Assembly: GCA_034231615.1 (NCBI GenBank)
Contig: CM067317.1
Location: 1,138,501 to 1,202,500 of the forward strand
DNA: 64,000 nucleotides
From: Meghimatium bilineatum
Taxonomy: Eukaryota > Mollusca > Gastropoda > Stylommatophora > Philomycidae
Reading direction: 5' to 3'
The notes below the pieces were generated by a model. That model did no database searches, was not told the DNA's origin, and saw nothing but the letters and a program-made list of their open reading frames with translations. Positions 12,161-23,093 of the stretch are shown here, piece by piece; position 1 is the first letter of the stretch, and each line of letters opens with the position of its first letter. Made by a program: the position numbers and the translations under genes.

Positions 12161-13875
12161 CCTACAATACTTAGTGTTAATATTGCAACAGGGAATGTCA
12201 GATCGTTAAAACAGAGTGGTAAAATAGAAAACATCAAACAAGAAATGGAAAGAATGAACGTAAATATCTTAGGAATTAGTGAAATGAGATAGACTGGGGC
12301 AGGAGAGATACAATCAGATAAATTTAAAGTCGTATACTCCGGTGGACAAAAACACGAGAGGGGGTAGGAGTATTATTAGACACATAAACAGGAAAAACAG
12401 TGAAGGGTTTCATGTCAATATCAGATCAGGTAATATTAGTTAAACTAACAGGAAAACCGTTGAATATCAACATTGTACAGGTATATGCACCTACATCAAG
12501 CAGTTCAGAGGAGGACATCGAAATTTTCATTAAGATCTAGAAATCGTAATGAAACAGTGTAAAAATCATGAACTAACTATAGTCAATGGGGACTTTAACG
12601 CAAAAGTAGGTGAAACAGAAATAAAAGATGTAACTGGAAGATTTGGTTTAGGAGTTAAGAATGAAAGAGGTGATTTATTGATAGAGTGGGCACATGCACA
12701 TAACTTAATAATAGGGAATACATGGTTCAAGCAACATCCAAGAAGGCTGTGTACATGGATTAGCCCAGGTGATAATACTCGGAACCAAATTGATTACATG
12801 TTAGTCTCTAAAAGACATAGAAACAGCATTAGATCTATGAAAACAAGGTCAGGTGCTGACTACAACAGTGATCATGTATTTCTGGTGGGTTAATTTTGTA
12901 TAAGATTAAAGAAGATCAAGAGATCACCAAGAAATATGAAATTAGATTTAGCATTATTGAAATCAGAAGCTGATATTAAAGAAAGATACAACATAATTGT
13001 ACAAAATAGATACAGTGCTATTGCAAAGATTCAGAGTATTGAAGATCAATGAAACATGGTAAAACATTCAATAAACCAAACATCTAATAGATAATACCAA
13101 AAGTAAAACATACATCAAAACAAAATTGGATGAATGAAGGAATATTAGAATTGATGAGCACCAGAAGGAAAAATAAACACAAGATAGTGGAATATCAGAA
13201 AATACATAAGGAGATACGAGAGAAATGCAAAAAAGCAAAAGAAAGCTGGCTGAACAAGAAATTCACGAAAATAGAATCATATTACAACCAAGATACAACA
13301 TTACTACATAATCAAATCGAGGCGATAGCAGGAAAGAGAACGCAAACAGTTACAGGGTGTCTAAAATCTAATACCGGGCAGGTGTTAATGGAGACAGAAC
13401 ACATAATACAGAGATGGTCAGAATATATCAAAGAACTTTATGATGACAATAGACCAGAAATAAACATACAAGATAACGGCGAGGGTCCATCAATACTCGC
13501 ATCAGAATTAATGGAGGCCCTAAGACACATGAAATATGGCATAGCCCCAGGTCCAGACAATATCACATTAGAAGAATTAGCAGCTTTATGTGACTTTGGA
13601 GTTGAAATAATCACAAAATTGCTGAATGACATATATAATAGTGGATACATGCCCGATGACTTAATGAGGTCCATATTTATAGCCTTACCTAAGACACCAG
13701 GGACCACCGAATGTGAAGAACACCGTACAATCAGCCGCATGAGCCAAATAACAAAATACGTCTCAGAATCATCATGAAGAGAGTGAGAAACAAATAAAAA
13801 CAGAAATAAGTCCAGAAAAAATGTAGCTTTGTAGAAGGCTAAGGTACCAACAATGCTATGTATATATTTTGTGAA

Positions 13876-13951
13876 CACTAATTGAGAACACTAATTGAGA
13901 ACACTAATTGAGAACACTAATTGAGAACACTAATTGAGAACACTAATTGAG
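13876..13951. repeat. 13-bp array grown from LINE codons
   Basis: About 6 copies of ACTAATTGAGAAC. The flanking LINE A frame reads R-T-L-I-E-R here, and the unit is exactly that stretch repeated. Since 13 is not a multiple of 3, the expansion destroys the frame. Confidence 0.9.
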
Positions 13952-13960
13952 AGGTCTATA

Positions 13961-14171
13961 AACATAAATTGGTAGCATATTCTTTACATAACTTAGCTAT
14001 CAACCCAGCATTTGGTGGCTGTGGTGATTTTCTAGGCAATATAAACACATTCAGTAGTTTGCCATTGCTTTCAGAACAGTCTGGATGCACAATTGCATGT
14101 GGTGGGGATCGAACTCGGTACCTTGGCCATCACAGACGCGCTCTGTACCACTTCGCCACAGAGCCTGTAAC
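13961..14171 (-). mobile_element. tRNA-derived SINE inserted in LINE A
   Basis: About 211 bp. On the - strand it has a tRNA-like head with an A box (GGCGAAGTGGT) and a B box (GAGTTCGATCC), then a core GAAAGCAATGGCAAACTAC. It is flanked by AGGTCTATA (13952-13960) and AGGTATATA (14172-14180), a 9-bp target duplication with one mismatch. The LINE A reading resumes directly after it. A related partial copy is at 33351-33455. Expected to be transcribed by RNA polymerase III when young; mobilised in trans by a LINE. Confidence 0.85.
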
Positions 14172-14689
14172 AGGTATATAGAGGTAAAAACAGATCTGTA
14201 CCTCTGTTTTATAGACTACACGCAAGCATTTGATAAAATTAAACATGATGAAGTTATACACATGCTAGAGAATTTGAACATTGACAGCAAGGATTTAAGA
14301 ATCATCAAGAGCATGTACTGGCAAGAAACAGCGGGAATAAGAGTAGGAAATCAATGTGGCCCTCTTCAACAAATAAAACAAGGAGTCAGACAGGGATGTG
14401 TACTTTCACCTGACCTGTTCTCTTTATACAGTGAAAACATATTGCGTGCAATATCCCAGGAATATCAGTGGGAGGACATAACATACATAATTTGAGATAT
14501 GCGGATGACACTGTTCTGAATGCAAAAAGTGAGGAAGACCTTCAAGATTTAATAAATGTAGCAGTTCTGCAGTGCTATATAACTCGTATACTAACATATG
14601 GGATGTGAGTCTTGGACAATAAACAAACTGGGAAGTAAGAAATTAGAGGCAACAGAGATGTAGTTCTACAGAAGAATGCTGAGAATACC

Positions 14690-14812
14690 ATGAGAATACC
14701 ATGAGAATAACATGAGAATAACATGAGATTAACATGAGAATAACATGAGAATACCATGAGAATAACATGAGAATACCATGAGAATAACATGAGAATAACA
14801 TGAGAATACCAT
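14690..14812. repeat. 11-bp array grown from LINE codons
   Basis: About 11 copies of CATGAGAATAA / CATGAGAATAC. LINE A reads RMLRIPW at the left edge and the same AGAATACCATGGACTGG sequence returns at the right edge, so the array is a tandem expansion inside the ORF2 C-terminal region. Confidence 0.9.
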
Positions 14813-14865
14813 GGACTGGCAGAGAAAAACTAATGTAGAGGTGTTCTTCTTCTTGATTCTCTTCT

Positions 14866-15168
14866 TTCCGCATGCGGTTGCGTCTGTGGGTCTCACCAAT
14901 GGCCCACTAGACAAACCACCCATGCGGTTGCGTCTGTGGGTCTCACCAAATGGTCCACTAGACAAACCACCCATGCGGTTGCGTCTGTGGGTCTCACCAA
15001 TGGCCCACTAGACAAACCACCCATGCGGTTGTGTATGTGGGTCTCACCAATGGCCCACTAGACAAACCACCCATGCGGTTGTGTCTGTGGGTCTCACCAA
15101 TGGCCCACTAGACAAACCACCCATGCGGTTGTGTCTGTGGGTCTCACCAATGGCCCTCTAGACAAACC
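14866..15168. repeat. 50-bp minisatellite
   Basis: Six copies of a 50-bp unit containing GTGGGTCTCACCAATGGCCC. Lies between the broken parts of LINE A. No gene. Confidence 0.92.
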
Positions 15169-15399
15169 AACCAAGCAAAAGAAAATCTTAGTAGATGACA
15201 TACCGTTATATTGAGGTTATCTACTTATAGATGCTTCATGGTACGTCATCTATACAATCCCGTAGTCGTAACCTTCGATAACAGTTACCATGTTTTTCAG
15301 ACAGGCGGACGTTGTGCTTGAACTAGTTACGGGCACGGCTTGGGTGGGCGGAACAACAAAGAAACGTGTCGCAAGGGCCAGAGTTGTGCCCTGATGTCG

Positions 15400-15540
15400 A
15401 CGTCTGTTTTGGCGGCATTAGACTCGAAACACCATCGAGTCGGATGGCTGCTGGAACAGAGGGCGGAGCACTTATGGGAATGCCCCACATCCTGTGAGGC
15501 CAGTTTCTAATCAAGAATCAAGAAGAAAAGAGAAACGGAC
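15400..15540 (+). mobile_element. 3' tip of RNase H LINE (family F)
   Basis: Encodes VGWLLEQRAEHLWECP then CEASF and a stop, followed at once by CTAATCAAGAATCAAG. This matches the C-terminus and short 3' UTR of the LINE at 57845-61175. It lies inside LINE A. The region 15170-15400 just upstream is not recognised. Confidence 0.8.
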
Positions 15541-15800
15541 CTTAATCAACAATATAATAAAAAGGCAATCTTCTTTTTTTGCCACTTCATGAGACATGCA
15601 GGTTTGGAGAAAATAGTCACAAGAGGCAAAATTTAAGGCAACAGAGACAGAGGGCGACAACGTGAGAAAATATTAGACAGTTTGACAACCTGGCACGGCG
15701 AGGATACAACAACGTCCTTGATACATAATACTGTGGACAGAGAGCTGTGGATAGCTATGACCACCTACGCCAGCCGGCATGGCACCTGATGATGATGATG

Positions 15801-16310
15801 ATGATGAATCAATACATAGATGTATGAAAGATGCAAAATACACAAGCATGTAAATATATCCACAAACAAGTAAGGGTTCACACAAGAATTGGTGTACAAA
15901 AGAATATATACATTCATTCACATAAACATGTTATCACATAAATACATGCAATAACATAAACATTCGCAACCATTGATATATATATATACATATATTAACA
16001 TAAACGCTCGTTCACATGAAGATATTCACATGCATTTCTCTAACACAAGCATATGTACATATACAAATGTTCGAACAAAAGTAATTGTATTGATACATCG
16101 AGCCACGTAAATTAATATGCTTATACAAATACACACATTTTTCTTATACACACAAACACGCATATCTCCATGTGTATTTCTCTGTGCGCTGTGGCCCTTG
16201 TTTTCCTTGTGACGTCAAGGGTATGACATCAATACAAGATTTGATTATTGTAATTTGTATGATTTCTTGTGTGCGCTTCATTACCTACTAATTGTAGTTA
16301 TAGTCTGTCG
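15801..16310. other. gene-free AT-rich stretch
   Basis: ACATAAACAT-type low-complexity sequence after the (GATGAT)n LINE tail. No exon, RNA gene or element recognised. Confidence 0.5.
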
Positions 16311-16314
16311 TGTC

Positions 16315-16990
16315 TCATTGAAGCGATATATAAACCTGTGTTTTACAGAGGTAGAAGAGTTCTCTGGTGATGGCCTTCTTGTGTGCTTTTTGTAAGTTTG
16401 TTCCTGTGGCTTCTTTGATTTCTGTGATCCATCTTTTACATGGTCTGCCTCTGACTTTATAGCCGTTATGTCTATGTGTCATGGCCATTTGTGGCATGTT
16501 ATCTGTCGGCAGTCTGGAAGCGTGTGAAAACCACTTGATCTGTTGTTTTTTAAAGTGTTCCAATACTGATATTGTTTTGGTTATCTGTCTGATGTTATCG
16601 TTTCTAATTCTATCTCTTAATGACACTCCGGGTAGTCTTCGTAGACATGTCAATTATGTTGTCACTATTTTTCTTTTGTCTTGTGCTGTCATTGTCCAGG
16701 TTTGACACTGGTAACACAGTGATATAATAATAATAGTCTTGTATAATGCAACTTTAGTTTCTATGGTTATATTTTTGTTCTTGAAAATACGTGTCATCTG
16801 TCTTAGGATCTGGTATGTTTTGTTGCATCTATTTTGTATCTCTTTACTGGTTTTCCCTTCACTCGATATAATGCTTCTTAAGTGAACTCATTTACCTGTT
16901 TAATGTGTTTATCATTGATGGAGATAGTGATATTTCTTTCTTTCTTTGCTATTGCTTTTATTTCGGTCTTTTCAATATTAATTATATCTC
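16315..16990 (-). mobile_element. LINE ORF2 C-terminal fragment (copy C)
   Basis: Reads from NINIEKTEIKAI near 16985 through KTSKEIQNRCNK, SLCYQCQTWTMTAQDKRK and LRRLPGVSLRDRIRND to KRWITEIKEATG and a stop near 16318. It belongs to the same family as the copy at 9240-11745. The 5' part is cut off by another LINE tail at about 16992. Confidence 0.88.
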
Positions 16991-16991
16991 C

Positions 16992-17695
16992 ATGTATCAA
17001 TCAGTCAGTTCCTCTTTTGCCAAGTTTAGCACATAGGGCGGATGTCATAGTTCTCCATGCCTGTCGGTCAGTTGCCAGGGATTGCAGGTCTTGTGCATTT
17101 ATGCCTGTTGATTTTAATTCATTCATAAATGTTCTTCTGGGCGTTGTTTTTGGTCTTCCCCGTTTTCATTTCCCGTTTGGTGTCCACATGAAGGTTTGTC
17201 GTGGAATTCTATCTTCCTTTGTTCTAAGTATATGGCCGATGTATGTCCAGCGGCGTTTTCTGATGATGTTCGTCACATATTCTTGTTTTATCTCCTCTCT
17301 TAGTATGTCGTTTAATTTGAAGTCTTTCCAATTAGTATTTGTGATTTTTATGAGGCATCTATTCTCGAAGGCAACTAACTTCGTATCCATTATTGTGGTA
17401 GATTTCCAACTTTCACATCCATAAATCAATAATGGAATCACACTTGCACTGAATAGTCGCAGTTTGATGTGTTTACTTTCGATCTTCGATCTCCAGATGT
17501 TTGAAAGTTTGTTAAAGACGTTGGAGGCGAGAGTGATTTGAGTATTGATTTCTGAGTTGGTATCCCCGTTTGCTGTTATCTTGCTTCCCAGATATACGAA
17601 ATTTGAAACGTCTAGTATATTATCATCTAGTTTAATTGATTCTGTCAGGTCGGTAAAGTTCATGATTTTCGTATTATGTGTGTTTATTGAAGGCC
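16992..17695 (-). mobile_element. LINE ORF2 C-terminal fragment (family D, copy 1)
   Basis: Encodes FVYLGSKITANGDTNSEI, IPLLIYGCESWKS, RKRRWTYIGHILR and ends in TSALCAKLGKRGTD then a stop with a TGACTGATTGAT tail. It is a diverged member of the family at 47350-47935 and 61235-61715. It abuts copy C on one side and a + strand LINE fragment on the other. Confidence 0.87.
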
Positions 17696-17697
17696 TA

Positions 17698-18150
17698 TCT
17701 GTTGTGCTAAGCTGAAAGTTTACAGAGCAGTGGTACTTCCAGTGCTGTTATACGCTAGTGAAACATGGACTGTGTATAGACGTCATGTGAAAAAACTCAA
17801 TCATTTTCATACAACTTGTCTCAGAAAAGTTATGAACATCAGATGGCAAGACAAGATTCCAGATACCACTGTCCTTGATAGAGCTGGTATCCCAAGCATT
17901 GACACGATCCTGATCCAGACACAGATTCGTTGGGCAGGTCATTTGGTGCGTATGCCAGACCATCGTCTGCCAAAGATACTTCTCTATGCTGAGCTAGAGA
18001 AGGGCATACGATCTCAAGGTGGCCAAAGGAAGCGCTACAAGGACTCGTTAAAGAACTCACTGAAAGCTTTTGAAATAGTTGTTACTGGGAACCAGCTGGA
18101 AAAGCCACTTATTGCTCTTACACACCAAGCTGTATCGGAGTAAAAAGCTT
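17698..18150 (+). mobile_element. LINE ORF2 C-terminal fragment (copy E)
   Basis: Open from KLKVYRAVVLPVLLYASETW through RWQDKIPDTTVLDRAG, IRWAGHLVRMPDHRLPKILL and RSQGGQRKRYKDSLK to a stop at 18143. It is intact over about 140 codons, which suggests a younger insertion than its neighbours. The zinc finger of related family L is absent. Both 5' ends of this and of copy 16992-17695 meet near 17697. Confidence 0.87.
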
Positions 18151-18167
18151 TTATGATATTGATGTAT

Positions 18168-18170
18168 TTC

Positions 18171-18221
<51 letters not shown>

Positions 18222-18310
18222 TATCTCCATGTATATCTTCTTGTATACATCTCCTTGTATATCTCCATGTATATCTTCATGTATACATCTCCTTGTATGG
18301 TCTTGATTTC
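18168..18310. repeat. (TA)n and TATCTCCATG-type repeats
   Basis: A (TA)n run to 18219 is followed by degenerate copies of TATCTCCATG / TATACATCTCCTTG. No gene. Confidence 0.85.
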
Positions 18311-18499
18311 TATGAGGTCATGCTGAATACACTTAGTGAGTGTGTGTACAAATGGTGTAGTGTGTTTTGTTGTGATCTGTGATCGTTGGCTAAATGCGGA
18401 GTGATGAGGACAGAGCACATGCGAGAATTAGGGAAAGGGGTATTAACTAGTGGCTAGCGGGAACTATCCGTATAATTGTACTTGAACAATATGTTTCTA

Positions 18500-18775
18500 G
18501 ACACCGGGTACATATGGTTCTGTCTGAAGCACTGTCAGTTGATGAATCCGGGTACATATGGTTCTGTTTGAAGCACTGTCAGTTGATAAACCGGGTACAT
18601 ATGGTTCTGTCTGAAGCACTGTCAGTTGACAAACCGGGTACATATTGTTCTGTCTGAAGCACTGTCAGTTGATAAACCGGGTACATATGGTTCTGTCTGA
18701 AGCACTGTCAGTTGATAAACCGGGTACATATGGTTCTGTCTGAAGCACTGTCAGTTGATAAACCGGGTACACAAT
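18500..18775. repeat. 43-bp minisatellite
   Basis: Six to seven copies of a 43-bp unit containing CCGGGTACATATGGTTCTGT. Confidence 0.93.
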
Positions 18776-18847
18776 CTCATAAAACAGCCCAGGTTTCAGA
18801 ATGTGCAACATATATTGTACACACAAACGCAATCTAACACAACAAAA

Positions 18848-19195
18848 TCTTCCATGTCCGTCATAAATCATTCATGACTTATCAAATCTTCCATGTCCGT
18901 CATAAATCTATCATGACTTATCAAATCTTCCATGTCGATCACAAATCTATCACAATTTATCAAATCTTCCATGTCGATCACAAATCTATCACAATTTATC
19001 AAATCTTCCATGCCAATCACAAATCTATCATTATTTATCAAATCTTCCATGCCAATCACAAATCTATCATTATTTATCATACCTTCCATGTCAATCACAA
19101 ATCTATCATTATTTATCAAATCTTCCATGTCCGTCACAAATCTATCATGACATCAAATCTTCCATGTCAATCACAAATCTATCATGACATCTATA
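18848..19195. repeat. 39-bp minisatellite beside a splice acceptor
   Basis: About nine copies of a 39-bp unit containing AAATCTTCCATGTC and CACAAATCTATCA. It ends only a few bases before the branch-point-like sequence of the glycosyltransferase exon, so it forms the end of that intron. Confidence 0.93.
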
Positions 19196-19200
19196 TCACA

Positions 19201-19229
19201 TCTAACATTTCTTTTTGTATTATTTTCAG
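19201..19229 (+). promoter_or_regulatory. 3' splice site of the glycosyltransferase exon
   Basis: TCTAAC (branch-point-like) at 19201-19206 is followed by a pyrimidine-rich tract and TTTTCAG ending at 19229. This marks where the coding exon probably begins. An ATG at 19184 would read through this intron-like tract, so I prefer the splice site as the exon start. Confidence 0.65.
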
Positions 19230-20776
19230 GCCGTGGGGCGTGGCTTCTGACGGCTAGAAGATTGAAGTCTTTCAAATGTTTTGCCATAGCAGCGGTCATT
19301 TTAAACGTGCTCCTCTTCCTGTCTCTGGCAGTGAGGTCCATGCCCAGAGTGTCCAGTTCTGCAGAACTGCCTGTGAGTCTTCTGGACAATTCTATTTTTG
19401 ACACAGAATTACAAACTGATTTCGTGGAGCGAAAAAATGCAAATAGTGAAGAGAATATGTGGATTGATGTCTCAAACAAAAATAAACTGCAGAAACAAGC
19501 AGCTACCCAAAGTCTGACTTACCATGCACTGGACCGGGGCACTCCACAGGCAGCCTGCAGCTATAGAACAGCTGTGTATATAAACAACAGGCATATCGAT
19601 TTGAACCAGCCACCTTTCTATGACTATGTGAAAGGTATGACATGTTTAGAAGGAGGGGATATTGCAAACTTTGTTCACAAATTTGTTAAATTTCACAATG
19701 TGATAGTCGATTCCAGTAAAATCACAAGTTCAAGGAAAGGGGGCGAAAAAATGGACGATGTGTGGAACCAGAAGGAAGATGAGGAATATTTAAAATTGGA
19801 TCCTGGATTTTTTCAAGCCTCCTGTAACCAGAAGCCCAGTTGGACATTTTCTCACGTCGACCATCTTCGCGAATGGGGTGATGTTTTGGAATGTTATACG
19901 AAAAATAAAACAGATCTATCGCATCTTCAGACAGTACGTGGAGCCACACTGGCAATTCAGCGGTACGAATACGTGAACATGTATCACACTATGACAGATT
20001 TTTACAACGCGTTTGTCTTGATGTTAATATTTGGAGTACCTCCATCAAAACTTAATATTCTTGCAGTCGACGCCCATCCAGAAGGTACCCTTGACCCAGT
20101 GTGGATGGTCCTCTTTGGAAATTTCATCCGGGCTGGACGACTAGAGAAGCCTGTGATATTTCAGAATCTTATTTGGGGTCTTCTTGGCTACTTTAGTCCT
20201 TTAAATGAACATGAAAGGTCCAATGTTCCCTATCTGGACGAATTCAGAGAGTTCTTTTTATCGAGGCACAATATTTCTACAGATCACTCCATAAACTGTT
20301 CTAAACTAAATGTTCTATTCATATGGCGTAGGGACTATGTGGCTCACCCTCGTAATCCCAAGGGTAGTGTTGTCAGAAAATTCGAGAATGAGGATGAACT
20401 GATGGAAGAAATACAGAGTATTCTTGGCACTGATGCACAAGTTCAAGGCATGCAATTAGACGCAATGTCCATGACTGACCAACTTCAAGCTGTGGCAAAA
20501 GCTGATGTTCTAATTGGCATGCACGGTGCTGGTTTGTCTCACATCTTGTTCCTGCCAGCAACAAGTGGAGTGATCGAGTTCAAACCTGAATACTCCAATC
20601 CTTCTTTGCAACATTTCAAAGCTATGGCTGGATGGAGAAATCTACCGTACACAATCTGGCACAACCATGACACGGCCAACGAAAGAGATTCGCACAAGAC
20701 ATACATTCCAAGAACTGTGATGAAATCAACATTCACAAACATTCATACACAGATATGCCACACACATGATCACTGA
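19230..20776 (+). CDS. core beta-1,2-xylosyltransferase-like GT61 glycosyltransferase, final coding exon
   Basis: Numbering from the ATG at 19184, residues 29-52 are a hydrophobic signal anchor after basic residues (ARRLKSFK), giving a type II Golgi topology. Residues 53-150 look like a stem. The catalytic region shows RKGGEKMDDV (185-193), RYEYVNMYHTMTDFYNAF (260-277), VLFIWRRDYVAHPR (377-390) and MSMTDQ (429-433) leading to GMHGAGLSHILFLP (445-458). The RGGEK-type and FEYxNxxHTxTD-type motifs match plant N-glycan beta-1,2-xylosyltransferase (EC 2.4.2.38). EOGT shares only the HGAGLxH end. The enzyme would transfer xylose from UDP-xylose to the core mannose of N-glycans. N-glycosylation sequons occur at 241, 363 and 371. 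At about 515 codons its length fits the plant enzyme. The first residues and the true start codon probably lie in an upstream exon not identified here. GT61 membership is firm; the xylose specificity is inferred. Confidence 0.85.
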
Positions 20777-20785
20777 CCACTACAA

Positions 20786-20955
20786 ATATATACATCACAC
20801 AGAGAATCACTAACCACTACACACATATACATCACACACTACTCACATATACATCACACACTACACACATATACATCACACACTACACACATATACATCA
20901 CACACTACACACATATACATCACACATTACACACACACATACATCACACACATGG
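20786..20955. repeat. 22-bp CA-rich array after the stop codon
   Basis: About seven copies of CTACACACATATACATCACA plus two bases, in the putative 3' UTR of the glycosyltransferase. Confidence 0.9.
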
Positions 20956-21004
20956 TGAGACTACTAAAAACAAATACATCAGAACAGAAATTGACACATT
21001 GTTT

Positions 21005-21115
21005 TTATTTATGACACAACTGTTTTAGATTGACACGGCTGTTATTCATTGTTTTAGATTGACACGGCTGTTATTCATTGTTTTAGATTGACATGGATGT
21101 TACTCATTGTTCTAG
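21005..21115. repeat. 29-bp short tandem repeat
   Basis: Three copies of a unit containing TTTTAGATTGACACGGCTGT. Confidence 0.85.
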
Positions 21116-21477
21116 ATGACTATATTTCTGAATATGTAATGTGTTCCAGCGAATTCCTGTTCACTTCCTGGAGATGATACGGGTTTTTCCCGTTACAACT
21201 TCCTTGTGACAGATGTCACTTTGGTTACTTCTGGGGTATTTTCCCTACTAGAACTTAGGAGTTTGTGTCATTGCTGTGGTTACTTGTGCTGCTGTTACAA
21301 TTGTAATGTTTATCCGACACAGTTTTGTGATCTGGAACATTCCTTGAAGACTACTTTTTCATTCCCAAGCTTTCATCTATTTATATATTGACTTGCCACC
21401 CCCACCCAATCACAATCATCACAGAGAATACAACATAAAGTTGATTTGCAGAGCTGACAAAACAGAAAACGTGCCAG

Positions 21478-22468
21478 GAGATAGAGTTGTCGGGGCAGTG
21501 AGTTGTTAGGACAGTGAATTGTTAGGACAGTAAGTTGTTAGGACAGTGAGTTGTTAGGACAGTAAGTTGTTAGGACAGTAACTTGTTAGGACAGTGAATT
21601 GATAGGACAGTGAGTTGATAGGACAGTGAGTTGTTAGGACAGTGAGTTGTTAGGACAGTGAGTTGTTAGGACAGTAAGTTGTTAGGACAGTGAGTTGCCA
21701 AGAGAAAGAGCTGTCAGGGCAGATAATTGCTATGAAAGTGTTGTTAGGACAGTGAGTTGTTAGGACAGTGAGTTGTTAGGACAGCGTTATTTGGTCAAAA
21801 TATTGCTAGGACAGAATATTCTTATGACAGTGAGTTGCTAGGACAGTCTGTTCTTAGCACATTGTGTTGTTAGGACAGAATATTGCTATGACAGAATATT
21901 GCTATGATAGAATATTACTTGGACAGAATATTGTTAGGACAGTGAGTTGTTAGGACAGTGAGTTGTTAGGACAGAATATTGCAAGGACAGAATACTGCTA
22001 GAACCGAATATTGCTAAGACAGAATATTGCTAGGACAGAATATTGTTAGGACAGTAAGTTCTTAGGACAGTGAGTTGTTAGGAAATAATATTGCTAGAAC
22101 AGAATATTGCTAGGACAGAATATTGCTAGAACAGAATATTGCTAGAACAGAATATTGCTAGAACAGAATATTGCTAGGACAGAATATTGCTAGGACAGAA
22201 TATTGCTAGAACAGAATATTGCTAGGACATAATATTGCTAGAACATAATATTGCTAGAACAGAATATTGCTAGGACAGAATATTGCTAGAACAGAATATT
22301 GCTAGAACAGAATATTGCTAGGACAGAATATTGCTAGGACAGATTATTGCTAGAACAGAATATTGCTAGGACAGAATATTGCTAGAACAGAATATTGCTA
22401 GAACAGAATATTGCTAGAACAGAATATTGCTAGGACAGAATATTGCTAGAACAGAATATTGTTAGAGT
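21478..22468. repeat. 16-bp minisatellite, about 60 copies
   Basis: Unit GACAGTGAGTTGTTAG in the left third grading into TTGCTAGAACAGAATA / TTGCTAGGACAGAATA in the right. The two variant blocks are mostly separated, so expansion happened locally and stepwise. It may lie within a long 3' UTR. Confidence 0.95.
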
Positions 22469-23057
22469 GATGTAATGTAAGAGATAACCAGACAGAAAGT
22501 TGTCGTGAAAGAGTTATCTATGAAATTTTTTTTAAATATTGAATTTAAAACTGATCACTGGAGCTTGGATAATTTTTACATCGATATATTTCTGTGAAAG
22601 TAGATGCTAAATACTTCTACATTTGAAAACCAAAATGCCGAAACATTTATTTTTGAGACTAGACTATAACCACAGACATCACATATACAACTGAGTGGAC
22701 GTCTGTTGACTAGATTATTGCTCATTCTGGAAGACATGCATACACTACTACTGTGTGGTGGACTCAATGTACAGAATCTGGACTAAAGGAGAAACTCAAT
22801 AATTGAAGAAATCAGAAGAAGATCAGTCAACTCAACTGACAGAATTGTTCTGCAGACTCTTCGTTTAACATCTTCGTTTAACATCTTGACTTGAGATCAG
22901 AAAGAGTAAACATTACGCCAACATTCTAGATGTCCACTCAATAAGACTTACCGTCTAGATGTTCACATAATGCCCCGTTTGTACTAAACATTAACGCTGA
23001 AACTGAAAACATTTGTTTCGAGAATAGCACCCCCTACCACCCTGATGAGTAATAGGT

Positions 23058-23093
<36 letters not shown>

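Larger units (their letters stand above)
11889..12173. mobile_element. possible MITE with TA target duplication
   Basis: AGTATTGTAGGCTTA (11891-11905) is exactly reverse-complementary to TAAGCCTACAATACT (12157-12171), and both outer ends are followed by TA (11889-11890, 12172-12173). A short non-coding segment with perfect terminal inverted repeats and a TA duplication is the form of a Tc1/mariner-type MITE. The inside holds a SINE core and a (TA)n run, so a chance inverted duplication is the main alternative. Confidence 0.5.
12174..15800 (+). mobile_element. interrupted LINE (copy A), near full ORF2
   Basis: Non-LTR retrotransposon on the + strand, broken by at least three later events. The endonuclease starts at about 12180 (GNVRSLKQSGKIENI, ILGISEMR). 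It continues at 12549-12893 with GDFNAKVG, NQIDYMLV and a terminal SDH motif. The reverse transcriptase begins near 13130, with RWSEYIKELYDD, APGPDNI and KRVRNK. It is cut at about 13870 by a 13-bp array plus a SINE, and resumes at 14173 with LCFIDYTQAFDKI (motif A), GVRQGCVLSPDLF (motif B) and RYADDTVL (motif C) at 14495-14518. It passes through an 11-bp array (14690-14812) and is interrupted again by foreign sequence up to about 15545. It ends at 15795 with GRQREKIL, RELWIAMTTYASRHGT, then a (GATGAT)n tail. Multiple stops and a deletion after motif C make it inactive. Confidence 0.88.

Noticed and set aside
14085..14171. A tRNA gene
   Set aside because: A and B boxes are present but the fold is not complete, and it continues into a SINE core with target duplications.
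19184..19229. ATG at 19184 as the start of the glycosyltransferase
   Set aside because: The stretch reads through a branch-point-like and polypyrimidine tract ending in CAG; an upstream exon is more likely. Not excluded.
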